NCBI RefSeq assembly: GCF_002259605.1
Contig: NZ_MWWR01000004.1
Coordinates: 253,962 to 317,961, forward strand
DNA: 64,000 nucleotides
Source of the DNA: Pseudoscardovia radai
GTDB taxonomy: Bacteria > Actinomycetota > Actinomycetes > Actinomycetales > Bifidobacteriaceae
Reading direction: 5' to 3'
Shown here piece by piece: positions 37,651-48,588 of this stretch. The translations under genes and the position numbers were made by a program. Every line of letters begins with the position of its first letter. Position 1 is the first letter of the stretch. The notes under the pieces were generated by a model, which made no database searches, was not told the DNA's origin, and saw nothing but the letters and a program-made list of their open reading frames with translations.

Positions 37651-39423
37651 ATGAGTCCTGAAGCACTTTCCAGCATTATCAGCCAAACCGCCCACGATCT
37701 TGCGGCGGCCGGCGAGGCAGGCCAGCTCGCCGAAGACATGATCCCCCAGAAAATCGTCGTGATGCGCCCGAAGGACCGCTCCCACGGCGACTGGGCCACG
37801 AACGTGGCCATGCAGCTGGGCAAGAAGGCGGGCATGGCCCCGCGCGACCTCGCCCAGCTTTTCGCCGCGCGCCTCGAGAAGGCCGACGGCATCGCACGCG
37901 TCGAGGTGGCGGGCCCCGGCTTCATCAACATCACGCTGGACTCCGCATCCGCCGCTCAGGTGGTCGACCAGGTTCTGGCCGAGGGTGCGGACTATGGCCG
38001 CAACACGCATCTGTCGGGCCGCACGCTCAATCTCGAGTTCGTGTCGGCCAACCCCACCGGCCCGATCCATATCGGCGGCACGCGCTGGGCGGCCGTCGGC
38101 GACTCCATGGCGCGCGTGCTTGAGGCGAACGGCGCCAAGGTGGTGCGTGAATACTACTTCAACGACCACGGCACGCAGATTGACCGCTTCGCCAAGTCCC
38201 TCGTGGCCGCCGCACACGGCGAGGAGACGCCGGAGGACGGCTACAAGGGCGCTTATATCGACGAGATCGCGCAGCGCGTTATCGACGAGGGCAAGGCCGA
38301 CGGCGTGGATGTGCTCGCGCTGCCGCGCGTCACGGGCGAGGACGGCGCCGAGGGCGATTCCGAGCAGCGCGAGGAGTTCCGCCGCCGCGCCGTGCCGATG
38401 ATGTTCGCCGAGATCCAGAAGTCCATGAAGGACTTCCGCGTGGACTTCGACGTGTGGTTCCACGAGAACAGCCTGTACGAGGGCGGCGCCGTCGACAAGG
38501 CCATCGAGCTGTTGCGCGGCAAGGGCGATATCTACGAGAAGGACGGCGCCACCTGGTTCGCCTCCACCAAGTACGGCGACGACAAGGACCGCGTCATCAT
38601 CAAGTCCAACGGCGAGTACGCGTATTTCGCCGCCGACATCGCCTACTACTACGACAAGCGCCATCGTGACGTCGACCCGGCGGACGTGGCCATCTACATG
38701 CTCGGCGCCGACCATCACGGCTACATCGGCCGCATGATGGCCATGTGCGCGGCCTTCGGCGATGAGCCGGGCGTGAATATGCAGATCCTCATCGGCCAGC
38801 TGGTCAACGTCATCAAGGACGGCAAGCCGGTGCGCATGTCGAAGCGCGCGGGCAACGTCGTGACGATCGACGATTTGGTCGAGGCCATCGGCGTGGACGC
38901 CTCCCGCTACTCCCTGGCCCGCACGAGCTACGACCAGTCCGTCGACATCGACCTCGACCTGCTCGCCAGCCATTCCAACGACAACCCGGTGTACTACGTG
39001 CAGTACGCGCATGCGCGCTCCAAGAACGTGGACCGCAACGCCGCCGAGGCGGGCGTGACCCGCGAGGGCGCCGACCTGTCTCTGCTCGACACCGAGGCCG
39101 ACGGCGAGGTGCTCGCCCAGATCGCGCTGTATCCGTCGATGGTGGCCCAGGCGGGCGACGAACGCCAGCCGCATCGCGTGGCGCATTATCTCGAGGAGCT
39201 CGCCGGCCGCTACCACAAGTGGTACGCCGCCGAGCGCGTGGTGCCGATGCCGCTGACCGACGCGGAGCGCCAGGGCGACGCCGAGGCCGTGGCCGCGCTC
39301 GAGGCCGCGAAGAACCCCGAGCCCGCCCGCGCCGCCGCCCGTCTGCGCCTGAACGACGCGGTGCAGCGCATCATCGAGAACGGTCTCGACCTTCTCGGCG
39401 TGAGCGCCCCCGAGCATATGTGA
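37651..39423 (+). CDS. argS: Arginine--tRNA ligase
   Basis: 590 residues. A class I synthetase. The HIGH equivalent is HIGG in FVSANPTGPIHIGGTRWA. The KMSKS region is VRMSKRAGNVV near residue 393. An N-terminal additional domain and a C-terminal anticodon-binding domain (ARAAARLRLNDAVQRIIENGLDLLGVSAPEHM) complete the normal layout. It is leaderless. lysA follows 132 bp downstream, and this argS-lysA order is familiar from other actinobacteria. Confidence 0.97.
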   Translation: MSPEALSSIISQTAHDLAAAGEAGQLAEDMIPQKIVVMRPKDRSHGDWATNVAMQLGKKAGMAPRDLAQLFAARLEKADGIARVEVAGPGFINITLDSASAAQVVDQVLAEGADYGRNTHLSGRTLNLEFVSANPTGPIHIGGTRWAAVGDSMARVLEANGAKVVREYYFNDHGTQIDRFAKSLVAAAHGEETPEDGYKGAYIDEIAQRVIDEGKADGVDVLALPRVTGEDGAEGDSEQREEFRRRAVPMMFAEIQKSMKDFRVDFDVWFHENSLYEGGAVDKAIELLRGKGDIYEKDGATWFASTKYGDDKDRVIIKSNGEYAYFAADIAYYYDKRHRDVDPADVAIYMLGADHHGYIGRMMAMCAAFGDEPGVNMQILIGQLVNVIKDGKPVRMSKRAGNVVTIDDLVEAIGVDASRYSLARTSYDQSVDIDLDLLASHSNDNPVYYVQYAHARSKNVDRNAAEAGVTREGADLSLLDTEADGEVLAQIALYPSMVAQAGDERQPHRVAHYLEELAGRYHKWYAAERVVPMPLTDAERQGDAEAVAALEAAKNPEPARAAARLRLNDAVQRIIENGLDLLGVSAPEHM

Positions 39424-39555
39424 CGCCGCCGTGGCGCCGGCGCCGCCCCGCGTATCGGCGCCGCGCCGGCGCCATCGTATTCCGGCAGTCCAATCGTCGG
39501 AACATCGTCACAACATCGTCAGAACAAACCGTCATACCCAACGGAGGGCAGAAAG

Positions 39556-41076
39556 ATGAACCAAAGCGAGAGGATGAGCCCTGTGTGGCCGGCATCCGCG
39601 CGCCGCGACAGCGAGGGGAACATCTCGTTCCACGGCATCGACTCCTGGGACCTCGTCTCCCAGTACGGCAGCCCGCTGTACGTCATGGACACCGACGAGG
39701 TGGCGCGCCGCGCCGAGTACTTCGTCAAGGCCGCGCGTGACGCGTTCCCGAACGCCACGACGCATGTCAGCTACGCCGGCAAGGCGTTCCTGAGCAAGGA
39801 GATCTGCCGCATCGTCACGTCCAAGGGCATGACGATCGACACCTGCTCGATGGGAGAGATGCGCATCGCGCTCGCCGCGGGCGTGCCCGGACGCCGCCTC
39901 GTGCTGCATGGCAACAACAAAAGCGACGAGGAGATCGCCCTCGCCATCGACAACGACTTCGCCAAGATCGTGCTCGACTCCCCGGACGAGGCAGCGCGCG
40001 TCGAGCGCATCGCCCGCGCCCACAACAAGCGCGCCAAGGTCATGCTGCGCGTGACCGTCGGCGTGCACGCGGGCGGCCACGAGTACATCTCCACCGCGCA
40101 CGAGGACCAGAAATTCGGCGTCCCGCTGCTCGCCCCCGGCGTGTCGGTGAACGTGCTGACCGGCGAATACGATCTGCCCGACGAGGTGGAGCACGCCTCC
40201 GCCGCCGAGCCGGACGACGAGCCGCGCGTCAATTCGCTGTACGCCATCCCGCCGAGCAAGAAGGACCGCAACCCCAAGCTCGAGAAGGCCATGTCCGCGC
40301 TCGCCGACGGCCCCGCCATCGCCGTGCTCAAGGACGTGCTGCGCCGCTCGGAATACCTCGAGCTCGTGGGCGTGCACTCGCATATCGGCTCGCAGATCCA
40401 CGATGCCGACGCCTTCATCGAGGCCGTCGGCCGCGTGCTGCTGCTGCGCAAAACGCTCTACGCCACAGACGGCTACGTGCTGCCCGAGATCGACCTCGGC
40501 GGCGGATACTCCGTGCCGTATCTCGATTCGGACGAGGCCATGGACGTGGCCGCCACGCTCAGGCGCATCGCCAAGGCCTTCACGGCCGAGATCATGAAGG
40601 GCCTGCCCGCGCCGGTCGTCAGCTTCGAGCCTGGGCGCTTCATCGCCGGTCCGGCCGGCGTCACGCTGTACCGCGTGGGCACCGTCAAGCCCGTGACTCT
40701 TCCCGACGGCACCGTGCGCACCTATGTGTCGGTGGACGGCGGCATGTCCGACAACATCCGCCCCGCGCTGTACGGCGCGGACTACGAGGCGGCGCTCGCG
40801 AACCGCCATGGCAGCGAGAAGAAGGTGCTGGCGCGCGTGGTCGGCATGCACTGCGAGTCCGGCGACATCGTGGTGCGCGACTGCCACCTGCCCGCCGACA
40901 TCCAGCGCGGCGACATCCTCGCCGTGCCCGTGACCGGCGCCTACTGCCGCACCATGTCGAGCAACTACAACCAGGTGCTGCGCCCGGCCGTGGTGGCGGT
41001 GGACGACGGCGGGTCGCATGTCATGATCCGCCGCGAGACCATCGACGACTTGCTCGGCCTCGACGTATCCGAGTGA
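39556..41076 (+). CDS. lysA: Diaminopimelate decarboxylase
   Basis: 506 residues. It converts meso-diaminopimelate to lysine, the last step of the pathway. The PLP lysine is K76 (SYAGKAFLSK). HSHIGSQI, EIDLGGGYSVPY and FEPGRFIAGPAG are standard, and CESGD near residue 433 provides the active-site Cys/Glu. It is ~80 residues longer than typical LysA, mostly from a charged stretch between GVSVNVLTGEYDLPDEVEH and ALADGPAIAVLKDV. GGAGGG lies before the ATG. A hairpin terminator follows. Confidence 0.95.
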   Translation: MNQSERMSPVWPASARRDSEGNISFHGIDSWDLVSQYGSPLYVMDTDEVARRAEYFVKAARDAFPNATTHVSYAGKAFLSKEICRIVTSKGMTIDTCSMGEMRIALAAGVPGRRLVLHGNNKSDEEIALAIDNDFAKIVLDSPDEAARVERIARAHNKRAKVMLRVTVGVHAGGHEYISTAHEDQKFGVPLLAPGVSVNVLTGEYDLPDEVEHASAAEPDDEPRVNSLYAIPPSKKDRNPKLEKAMSALADGPAIAVLKDVLRRSEYLELVGVHSHIGSQIHDADAFIEAVGRVLLLRKTLYATDGYVLPEIDLGGGYSVPYLDSDEAMDVAATLRRIAKAFTAEIMKGLPAPVVSFEPGRFIAGPAGVTLYRVGTVKPVTLPDGTVRTYVSVDGGMSDNIRPALYGADYEAALANRHGSEKKVLARVVGMHCESGDIVVRDCHLPADIQRGDILAVPVTGAYCRTMSSNYNQVLRPAVVAVDDGGSHVMIRRETIDDLLGLDVSE

Positions 41077-41096
41077 CGCGGGCCATTTCCTGCTAG

Positions 41097-41142
41097 GCGA
41101 TGCCATGGGTTGTGTATGCGATCCATGGCATCGCTTGTATTT
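41097..41142 (+). terminator. lysA terminator
   Basis: A 12-bp perfect stem (GCGATGCCATGG and its complement, 14-base loop) followed by TTGTATTT. Confidence 0.8.
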
Positions 41143-41265
41143 GGAGGCGTGAGGGCGCGCGGCGGAGAGGGCGCGCGGAGGTATAAGCGCGCGTTATGGG
41201 CGGGTGCCGGGAAACACGATGCCCACGCGCCCGTGTCGCCGCGCCGGCCGGCCTAGCGTGGGAAG

Positions 41266-41319
41266 CATCGCCCGGGAACCCATCGCATCCATCGCCCGGG
41301 AACCCATCGCTCGGGAACC
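41266..41319. repeat. Three 15-bp direct repeats upstream of the dehydrogenase gene
   Basis: CATCGCCCGGGAACC occurs at 41266 and 41290, with a one-base variant (CATCGCTCGGGAACC) at 41305. They lie between a possible TAGCGT -10 box (about 41254) and the start codon, so they are probably in the leader. Confidence 0.7.
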
Positions 41320-41341
41320 ATGCAGAAGGGAAGGATCGTCC

Positions 41342-42448
41342 ATGCCCATCGTCTCTTACGACCGCCTCGTCACCCTGGTTCGTGACCTGTTCATCGGCTA
41401 CGGATTCAACGAGGAGCAGGCGCTGATCATCGCGCAAAACCTCGAGGACGCCGACCGCCACGGCATCGCCTCGCACGGCATCCAGCGCATGCGCCTGTAC
41501 GACCAGCGCATCACTAACGGCTATATCAAGCCGAACGAGGAAGGGCGCATCGTGCACGAGATGCCCGCCGCCGCGCTGATCGACGGCCGCCATGGCATGG
41601 GGCAGATCGTGGGCACGCGCGCCATGCGCCTTGCCATCGAGAAGGCGAAGAAGGTCGGCATCGGCGCCGTGGCGGTGCGCGACTCCAACCATTTCGGCAC
41701 CGCCGGCTACTACGCCAGCCTCGCCGCCGACGAGGGGCTGTGGGGCTACGCGTCCACGAACAGCAACGCGCTTCTGGTGCCGACGCATTCGGCCAAGCCG
41801 TTCATCGGCAGCAACCCGATTGCCGTCGCCGTGCCCACGTCGCGTGGCCGCTTCCTGTATGATGCCGCCACCACCACGGTGTCGCTGGGCAAGGTGGAGG
41901 TGCATGCCAAGCTCGGCGAGCCGCTGCCCGGCGACTGGGTGATGAACACGGACGGCACGATCGACCGCGACGCGCAGGACGTCATCGACAACGTGACGCT
42001 GAAGCCGGGCGGCCGCGGCGGCCTGACGCCGATCGGCGGCCTGGGCGAGACGAATTCCGGGTACAAGGGCTACGGCATCGGCGCGGTGGTGGAGCTGCTC
42101 ACGGCCGCGCTGCCGCTGGGCGTGCTGTCGGCCGACGTGCACGGCCAGAGCATCGGCCATTTCTTCCTTGCGCTCGACCCCGACGCCTTTGGCGGGCGCG
42201 AGGCCACCGAGGAATACGTGGCCGATTTCGTGGACCGCCTCCACGCACTGCCGTCCGTGGACGGCTCGCCCGTGCTCGTTCCCGGAGACAAGGAGTTCGC
42301 CGCCGCCGACCGCACGGATGCCGAGGGCATCGAGGTGGACGAGAAGACGGCGCGCGAGGTGGAGCAGATCGCCGCGCGCTTCGGCGTCGAGGTTCCGTGG
42401 GCGCACGATGACGCCGACGAGCGGACGGCGCAGGTTGCCGTAGCCTGA
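41342..42448 (+). CDS. Type 2 malate/L-lactate dehydrogenase family oxidoreductase
   Basis: 368 residues. This family is unrelated to ordinary malate dehydrogenase and includes MdH/ComC, ureidoglycolate and sulfolactate dehydrogenases; it uses NAD(P). Signatures: DRHGIASHGIQRMRLY, AIEKAKKVGIGAVAVRDSNHFGTAGYYA with the catalytic His region, TNSNALLVPTHSAKPFIGSNPIA, and GGLGETNSGYKGYG. The substrate cannot be assigned. GAAGGGAAGG lies upstream of the ATG. Confidence 0.87.
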   Translation: MPIVSYDRLVTLVRDLFIGYGFNEEQALIIAQNLEDADRHGIASHGIQRMRLYDQRITNGYIKPNEEGRIVHEMPAAALIDGRHGMGQIVGTRAMRLAIEKAKKVGIGAVAVRDSNHFGTAGYYASLAADEGLWGYASTNSNALLVPTHSAKPFIGSNPIAVAVPTSRGRFLYDAATTTVSLGKVEVHAKLGEPLPGDWVMNTDGTIDRDAQDVIDNVTLKPGGRGGLTPIGGLGETNSGYKGYGIGAVVELLTAALPLGVLSADVHGQSIGHFFLALDPDAFGGREATEEYVADFVDRLHALPSVDGSPVLVPGDKEFAAADRTDAEGIEVDEKTAREVEQIAARFGVEVPWAHDDADERTAQVAVA

Positions 42449-42554
42449 CGCCTGGCAAGGCGCGGCGTACGCGGCGCAATCGGAACGGACAGCGGTGCAG
42501 GGGCATTCGCGCGGGAGCATCGTGTTTCCCTCCGCCCCTGTACCGCCGTCCGGT

Positions 42555-42560
42555 CATAAT
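42555..42560 (+). promoter_or_regulatory. Candidate -10 box for the first NMT1 lipoprotein gene
   Basis: CATAATGGG matches the sequence before the second NMT1 gene (43974) and the permease gene (35922). No clear -35 box is seen. Confidence 0.4.
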
Positions 42561-42694
42561 GGGTAAGCGGTGCGGACGCAGGGGCAGGGCGTTCGCACGG
42601 CCGGGCATCGTCCCGATGCGGCCGTGCCCTGGGCAGAGGGCGGGCCGTGCCATCGCTATCGTTAGCAAGAGAATCGTTGACAAGAGAGAAGAAT

Positions 42695-43792
42695 ATGCCT
42701 CGCACTCATCGCATCCGCCATATCCGTCACACCCATCGTCTCCGCCTCCTCGCCGCGGCCGCCGCGCTCGCGGCCGTCGTGTCGCCGCTCGCCGCATGCT
42801 CGCTGCCCGGCAGCAGCACCGACGCCACATCGAACGGCACGCAGCTGACGAAGGTCAACTTCATGCTCGACTGGGCGCCGAACACCAACCACATCGGCCT
42901 GTACGTGGCCAAGAACAAGGGCTGGTACGCCGATGCCGGTCTCGACGTCGACATCCTCGCCACATCCTCCGCGGGCGCCGATCAGGCCGTCGATTCGGGT
43001 GCCGCGGACTTCGCCATCAGCACGCTCGCCGGGCCCGCCGAAACGAATACCAAGGGTGCGAACAACCGCATGATCATGCAGATCGAGCAGAAGAACAGCG
43101 ACGTGTGGTGCTCGCTGGCCTCGAATACGTCGATCACGCGGCCGCGTGACTTCGACGGGCATACCGAGGTGACCTTCGGCTCGTCCGAAAGCGAGGCCGT
43201 GGTGCAGACCATGATTCGCAAGGACGGCGGCACCGGCACCTACGACCAGGTGACGGTCGGCACATCCACCTTCCAGTCGCTTGCCGAGGGGCAGGGCGAT
43301 TTCGCCGATTTCTACTACAACTGGGAGGGCATCGAAGCCGAGCTCAACGGGCCGGCGCTCACCTGCTTCTCGCCGGCCGATTATGACATCCCCGGCAACG
43401 GCGGGCAGATGGGCGTCATCACGAGCGAAAGCAAGATCTCCAGCGACCCCGACACCGTGCGCGCCTTCGTGCAGGCCACGCAGAAGGGGTACGAGTGGGC
43501 GTACGAGAACCCGGACGAGGCGTCCGACATCCTGCTGCAGGAGGCGGCCGATTCCGATCTCGACGAGGCTCTGGTCAAGGCCTCGATGAAGGCGATTGTG
43601 GACGGGCAGTACTGGGGCGACCCGACCAAGCTCAAGGACGGCTCGCTGAAGCTGGGGTCGATCGACACCGCCGCCGCGCAGGAGTGGCTTGACTTCATGA
43701 CCGAGAACGGCGTGTTCGTGGACGGTGACGGCGCCACCGTGACGACCGCGCCCCAGGCCGGCGACCTCACCGACGCCTCCTTCCTCGGCTAG
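42695..43792 (+). CDS. NMT1/THI5-type substrate-binding lipoprotein, copy 1
   Basis: 365 residues. Signal peptide with lipobox Cys at 35 (SPLAAC). The NMT1/THI5 fold starts at KVNFMLDWAPNTNHIGLYVAKNKGWYADAGLDVDI and continues with GADQAVDSGAADFAIS and SDPDTVRAFVQATQKGYEWAYENPDEASDIL. Relatives bind pyrimidine precursors of thiamine (ThiY), sulfonates or similar small molecules for ABC import. Its paralogue lies 303 bp downstream. No permease or ATPase gene is adjacent and no TPP riboswitch precedes it. GAGAGAAG precedes the ATG. Confidence 0.85.
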   Translation: MPRTHRIRHIRHTHRLRLLAAAAALAAVVSPLAACSLPGSSTDATSNGTQLTKVNFMLDWAPNTNHIGLYVAKNKGWYADAGLDVDILATSSAGADQAVDSGAADFAISTLAGPAETNTKGANNRMIMQIEQKNSDVWCSLASNTSITRPRDFDGHTEVTFGSSESEAVVQTMIRKDGGTGTYDQVTVGTSTFQSLAEGQGDFADFYYNWEGIEAELNGPALTCFSPADYDIPGNGGQMGVITSESKISSDPDTVRAFVQATQKGYEWAYENPDEASDILLQEAADSDLDEALVKASMKAIVDGQYWGDPTKLKDGSLKLGSIDTAAAQEWLDFMTENGVFVDGDGATVTTAPQAGDLTDASFLG

Positions 43793-43819
43793 GTTGTGAA
43801 TTCAGGTGTCCGAATTCAT

Positions 43820-43901
43820 AACAGTGTGATGGCTTGCGGACATTTTCCACGATTTTCCCCGCTGAAAACGCCGGATTCTGTCCGCAAGCCATTACATTGT
43901 T
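43820..43901. repeat. Family B 82-bp palindromic element, copy 4
   Basis: Starts AACAGTGTGATGGCTTGCGG and ends CCGCAAGCCATTACATTGTT; 82 bp. It contains CCACGATTTTCCCC in the loop. It lies between the two NMT1 genes, directly after the first. Confidence 0.87.
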
Positions 43902-43973
43902 GCGGGAGGGGCGGGCTCCGTGGCGAATCGGTGTTGCGGGGATGGGCCGGCGGGCGTTGTACAGGCTGCGCTG

Positions 43974-43979
43974 CATAAT
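43974..43979 (+). promoter_or_regulatory. Candidate -10 box for the second NMT1 lipoprotein gene
   Basis: CATAATGGG, about 115 bp before the start. The leader contains GAACGG-GTT-CCGTTC (43992-44006), an inverted repeat. Confidence 0.4.
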
Positions 43980-44095
43980 GGGACGGTCCTGTGAACGGGT
44001 TCCGTTCAGTGCGGACGCGGTCGGACCTATCGCTTCTTCCCATCGTGCCCGTGAAGGGCGTATCAGGCTAGAAGCGAACAAGCCCAGAAGGTCCC

Positions 44096-45199
44096 ATGCC
44101 AGGATTCACACTTTCTGCGCGTTTCGCGGCACGTTTCCGCTCGCGCATCATCGCATCCATCGCATTTCTCAGCGCCCTCGTCTTCGTCATGCCTCTTGGC
44201 GGCTGTTCGCTGCCCGGCGGATCGCAGGCGTCGTCGGCGTCATCGTCATCGTTGAAAACCGTCACATTCATGCTTGACTGGGCGCCCGACACCAACCATG
44301 TGGGCGTGTATGTGGCCAAACACCAAGGTCTGTATGAGGCCGCCGGCATCAGCGTCGACGTCCTCGCCACATCGCAGGCCGGCGCCGACCAGGCCGTGGA
44401 CGCTGGCTCGGCCGATTTTGCGCTGAGCACGCTGAACAACGTCGCCGTGGCCGATTCCAAGGGCGCGCAGAACAAGATGGTGCTCGACGTCCAGCAGAAG
44501 CCGAGCGCCGTGTGGTGCGCCCTCGCCTCGAACACGTCGATCACGCGGCCGCGCGACCTCGACGGCAAGATCTTCGCGTCCTTCGGCTCGTCCGAGGACG
44601 ACGCGGTGATCCGCCGCATGATCCAGACTGACGGCGGCACCGGCACCTTCGACAAGGTGATGGTCGGCACATCCACGTTCGAGACGATGACGAGCGGCCA
44701 GGCCGATTTCGGCGGCTTCTACGATACCTGGGAGGGCGTGGAGTCGCGTCTCGACGGGCCTGCGCTGACCTGCTTCTGGGAACACGATTACGGCGTGCCG
44801 GGCAACGGACAGCAGATCGGCATCATCACGAACCAGTCGCTGATCGACTCCGATCCCGACACCGTGCGCGCCTTCGTGCAGGCCACGAAGCAGGGCTACG
44901 AGTGGGCCTACGCTCATCCCGACGACGCCGCGCAGATCCTCGTGGACGAGGCGGCGGACGCGAATATCGACATCAACCTGGCCAAGGCGTCGATGAAGGA
45001 AATCGTCGACGACCAGTACTGGGGCGACCCCGACGCCATGGCCAACGGCAGCTTCACGCTCGGATCGCTCGACTACGAGGCGGGCCAGGAATGGCTCGAC
45101 TTCCAGAACGAGGCCGGCGCCTACGAGGATGCCGACGGCAACGCCCTGACGACCGCGCCCCAGGCGCGCGACCTCGCGAACGACACCTTTCTGAAGTAG
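44096..45199 (+). CDS. NMT1/THI5-type substrate-binding lipoprotein, copy 2
   Basis: 367 residues, lipobox Cys at 37 (PLGGC). It is clearly a paralogue of the upstream protein: both share FMLDWAP-T-NH-G-YVAK, SLASNTSITRPRD/ALASNTSITRPRD, DGGTGT, VGTSTF, LDGPALTCF/LNGPALTCF and the DPDTVRAFVQAT block. The divergence is spread evenly, so the duplication is not very recent. It has its own promoter region and terminator, and AGAAGG before the ATG. Substrate as for copy 1 is unproven; the two may differ in specificity. Confidence 0.85.
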   Translation: MPGFTLSARFAARFRSRIIASIAFLSALVFVMPLGGCSLPGGSQASSASSSSLKTVTFMLDWAPDTNHVGVYVAKHQGLYEAAGISVDVLATSQAGADQAVDAGSADFALSTLNNVAVADSKGAQNKMVLDVQQKPSAVWCALASNTSITRPRDLDGKIFASFGSSEDDAVIRRMIQTDGGTGTFDKVMVGTSTFETMTSGQADFGGFYDTWEGVESRLDGPALTCFWEHDYGVPGNGQQIGIITNQSLIDSDPDTVRAFVQATKQGYEWAYAHPDDAAQILVDEAADANIDINLAKASMKEIVDDQYWGDPDAMANGSFTLGSLDYEAGQEWLDFQNEAGAYEDADGNALTTAPQARDLANDTFLK

Positions 45200-45229
45200 G
45201 GGTGTCGCAGGGCGCTCTCTTCCCGGGCG

Positions 45230-45262
45230 GGGCGTGGCGTTCTCGCCACGCCCTCCTCTTTC
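45230..45262 (+). terminator. Terminator of the second NMT1 gene
   Basis: A 10-bp stem GGGCGTGGCG/CGCCACGCCC with loop TTCT, followed by TCCTCTTTCCC. Confidence 0.75.
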
Positions 45263-45359
45263 CCTCGACTTCCTCTCCTTTTCCCTCGTCTTTTTCCATC
45301 GTCTTTCCTCTCGTCCGCAGACTCGCCCCGTCGGTCTTGCTCTCGGCGAAACGCCAAAA

Positions 45360-45380
45360 CTTGAGTGGACACGACTCAAG
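45360..45380. promoter_or_regulatory. HAIR operator (HspR binding site) of clpB
   Basis: CTTGAGT-N7-ACTCAAG is a perfect match to the HAIR consensus recognised by the heat-shock repressor HspR in actinobacteria. It overlaps the predicted -35 box of the clpB promoter. Confidence 0.95.
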
Positions 45381-45394
45381 ATTTTGCATATCAT
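45366..45394 (+). promoter_or_regulatory. clpB promoter
   Basis: TGGACA and TATCAT are separated by 17 bp. The -35 box lies inside the HAIR operator, so HspR binding would block RNA polymerase. The leader is ~115 bases. Confidence 0.65.
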
Positions 45395-45514
45395 AGTCAC
45401 CAGATACGCGGAGCCGGACCGAACGCCGCTTCGCGATGGGATTACGAAAGCAATTGGAACCCGCCGCGCCAGCCGAGGAAGGCCGCGACGGCGGCACCGG
45501 AAAGAGAAAAACCT

Positions 45515-48265
<2,751 letters not shown>

Positions 48266-48302
48266 GGACTGAGCGACGCTGACGCCGGTGCCGCGTATGA
48301 CG

Positions 48303-48347
48303 AAAGCCGCACCACGATTCGAGATGGATATCGTGGTGCGGCTTTCT
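48303..48347. terminator. Bidirectional terminator between clpB and the copper ATPase gene
   Basis: A 16-bp perfect stem (AAAGCCGCACCACGAT and its complement, 11-base loop) between convergent genes. Confidence 0.88.
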
Positions 48348-48405
48348 GTGCTGTTGTGTTGTTTCCTGTGATGTGACGGGATTCCCGCGGTCTCGGCCCT
48401 TGGCC

Positions 48406-48588
48406 TCAGCCCTTGACGAATTTCGCAGGATCGGCCTTGAACGCCTCCACGCAATGCGCGCTGCAGAAGCGGTACGTCGTGCCCTGGTGCTCGACGGACT
48501 GCGCGTCGGCGCCCACCGTCATGCCGCACACCGGGTCGACGAAGGTCTGGTCGGAATCCTTGGTCTTGTTCTTTCCGAAGTGGAACAT
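48406..48588 (-). CDS. Possible separately translated YHS-domain protein inside the ATPase gene
   Basis: An in-frame ATG (48588) inside the ATPase gene is preceded by AAAGG at 7-base spacing and begins a complete 60-residue YHS protein (MFHFGKNKTKD...). The ~20 residues before it (DSQETRSQNAFSQKGHD) look like translated spacer. This could be an alternative product, or a former separate gene fused by loss of a stop codon. Confidence 0.4.
   Translation of the reverse strand: MFHFGKNKTKDSDQTFVDPVCGMTVGADAQSVEHQGTTYRFCSAHCVEAFKADPAKFVKG

Noticed and set aside
42449..42694. TPP riboswitch before the NMT1 genes
   Set aside because: No CTGAGA or GAACCTG block is present before either gene; only ordinary GC-rich hairpins are seen.
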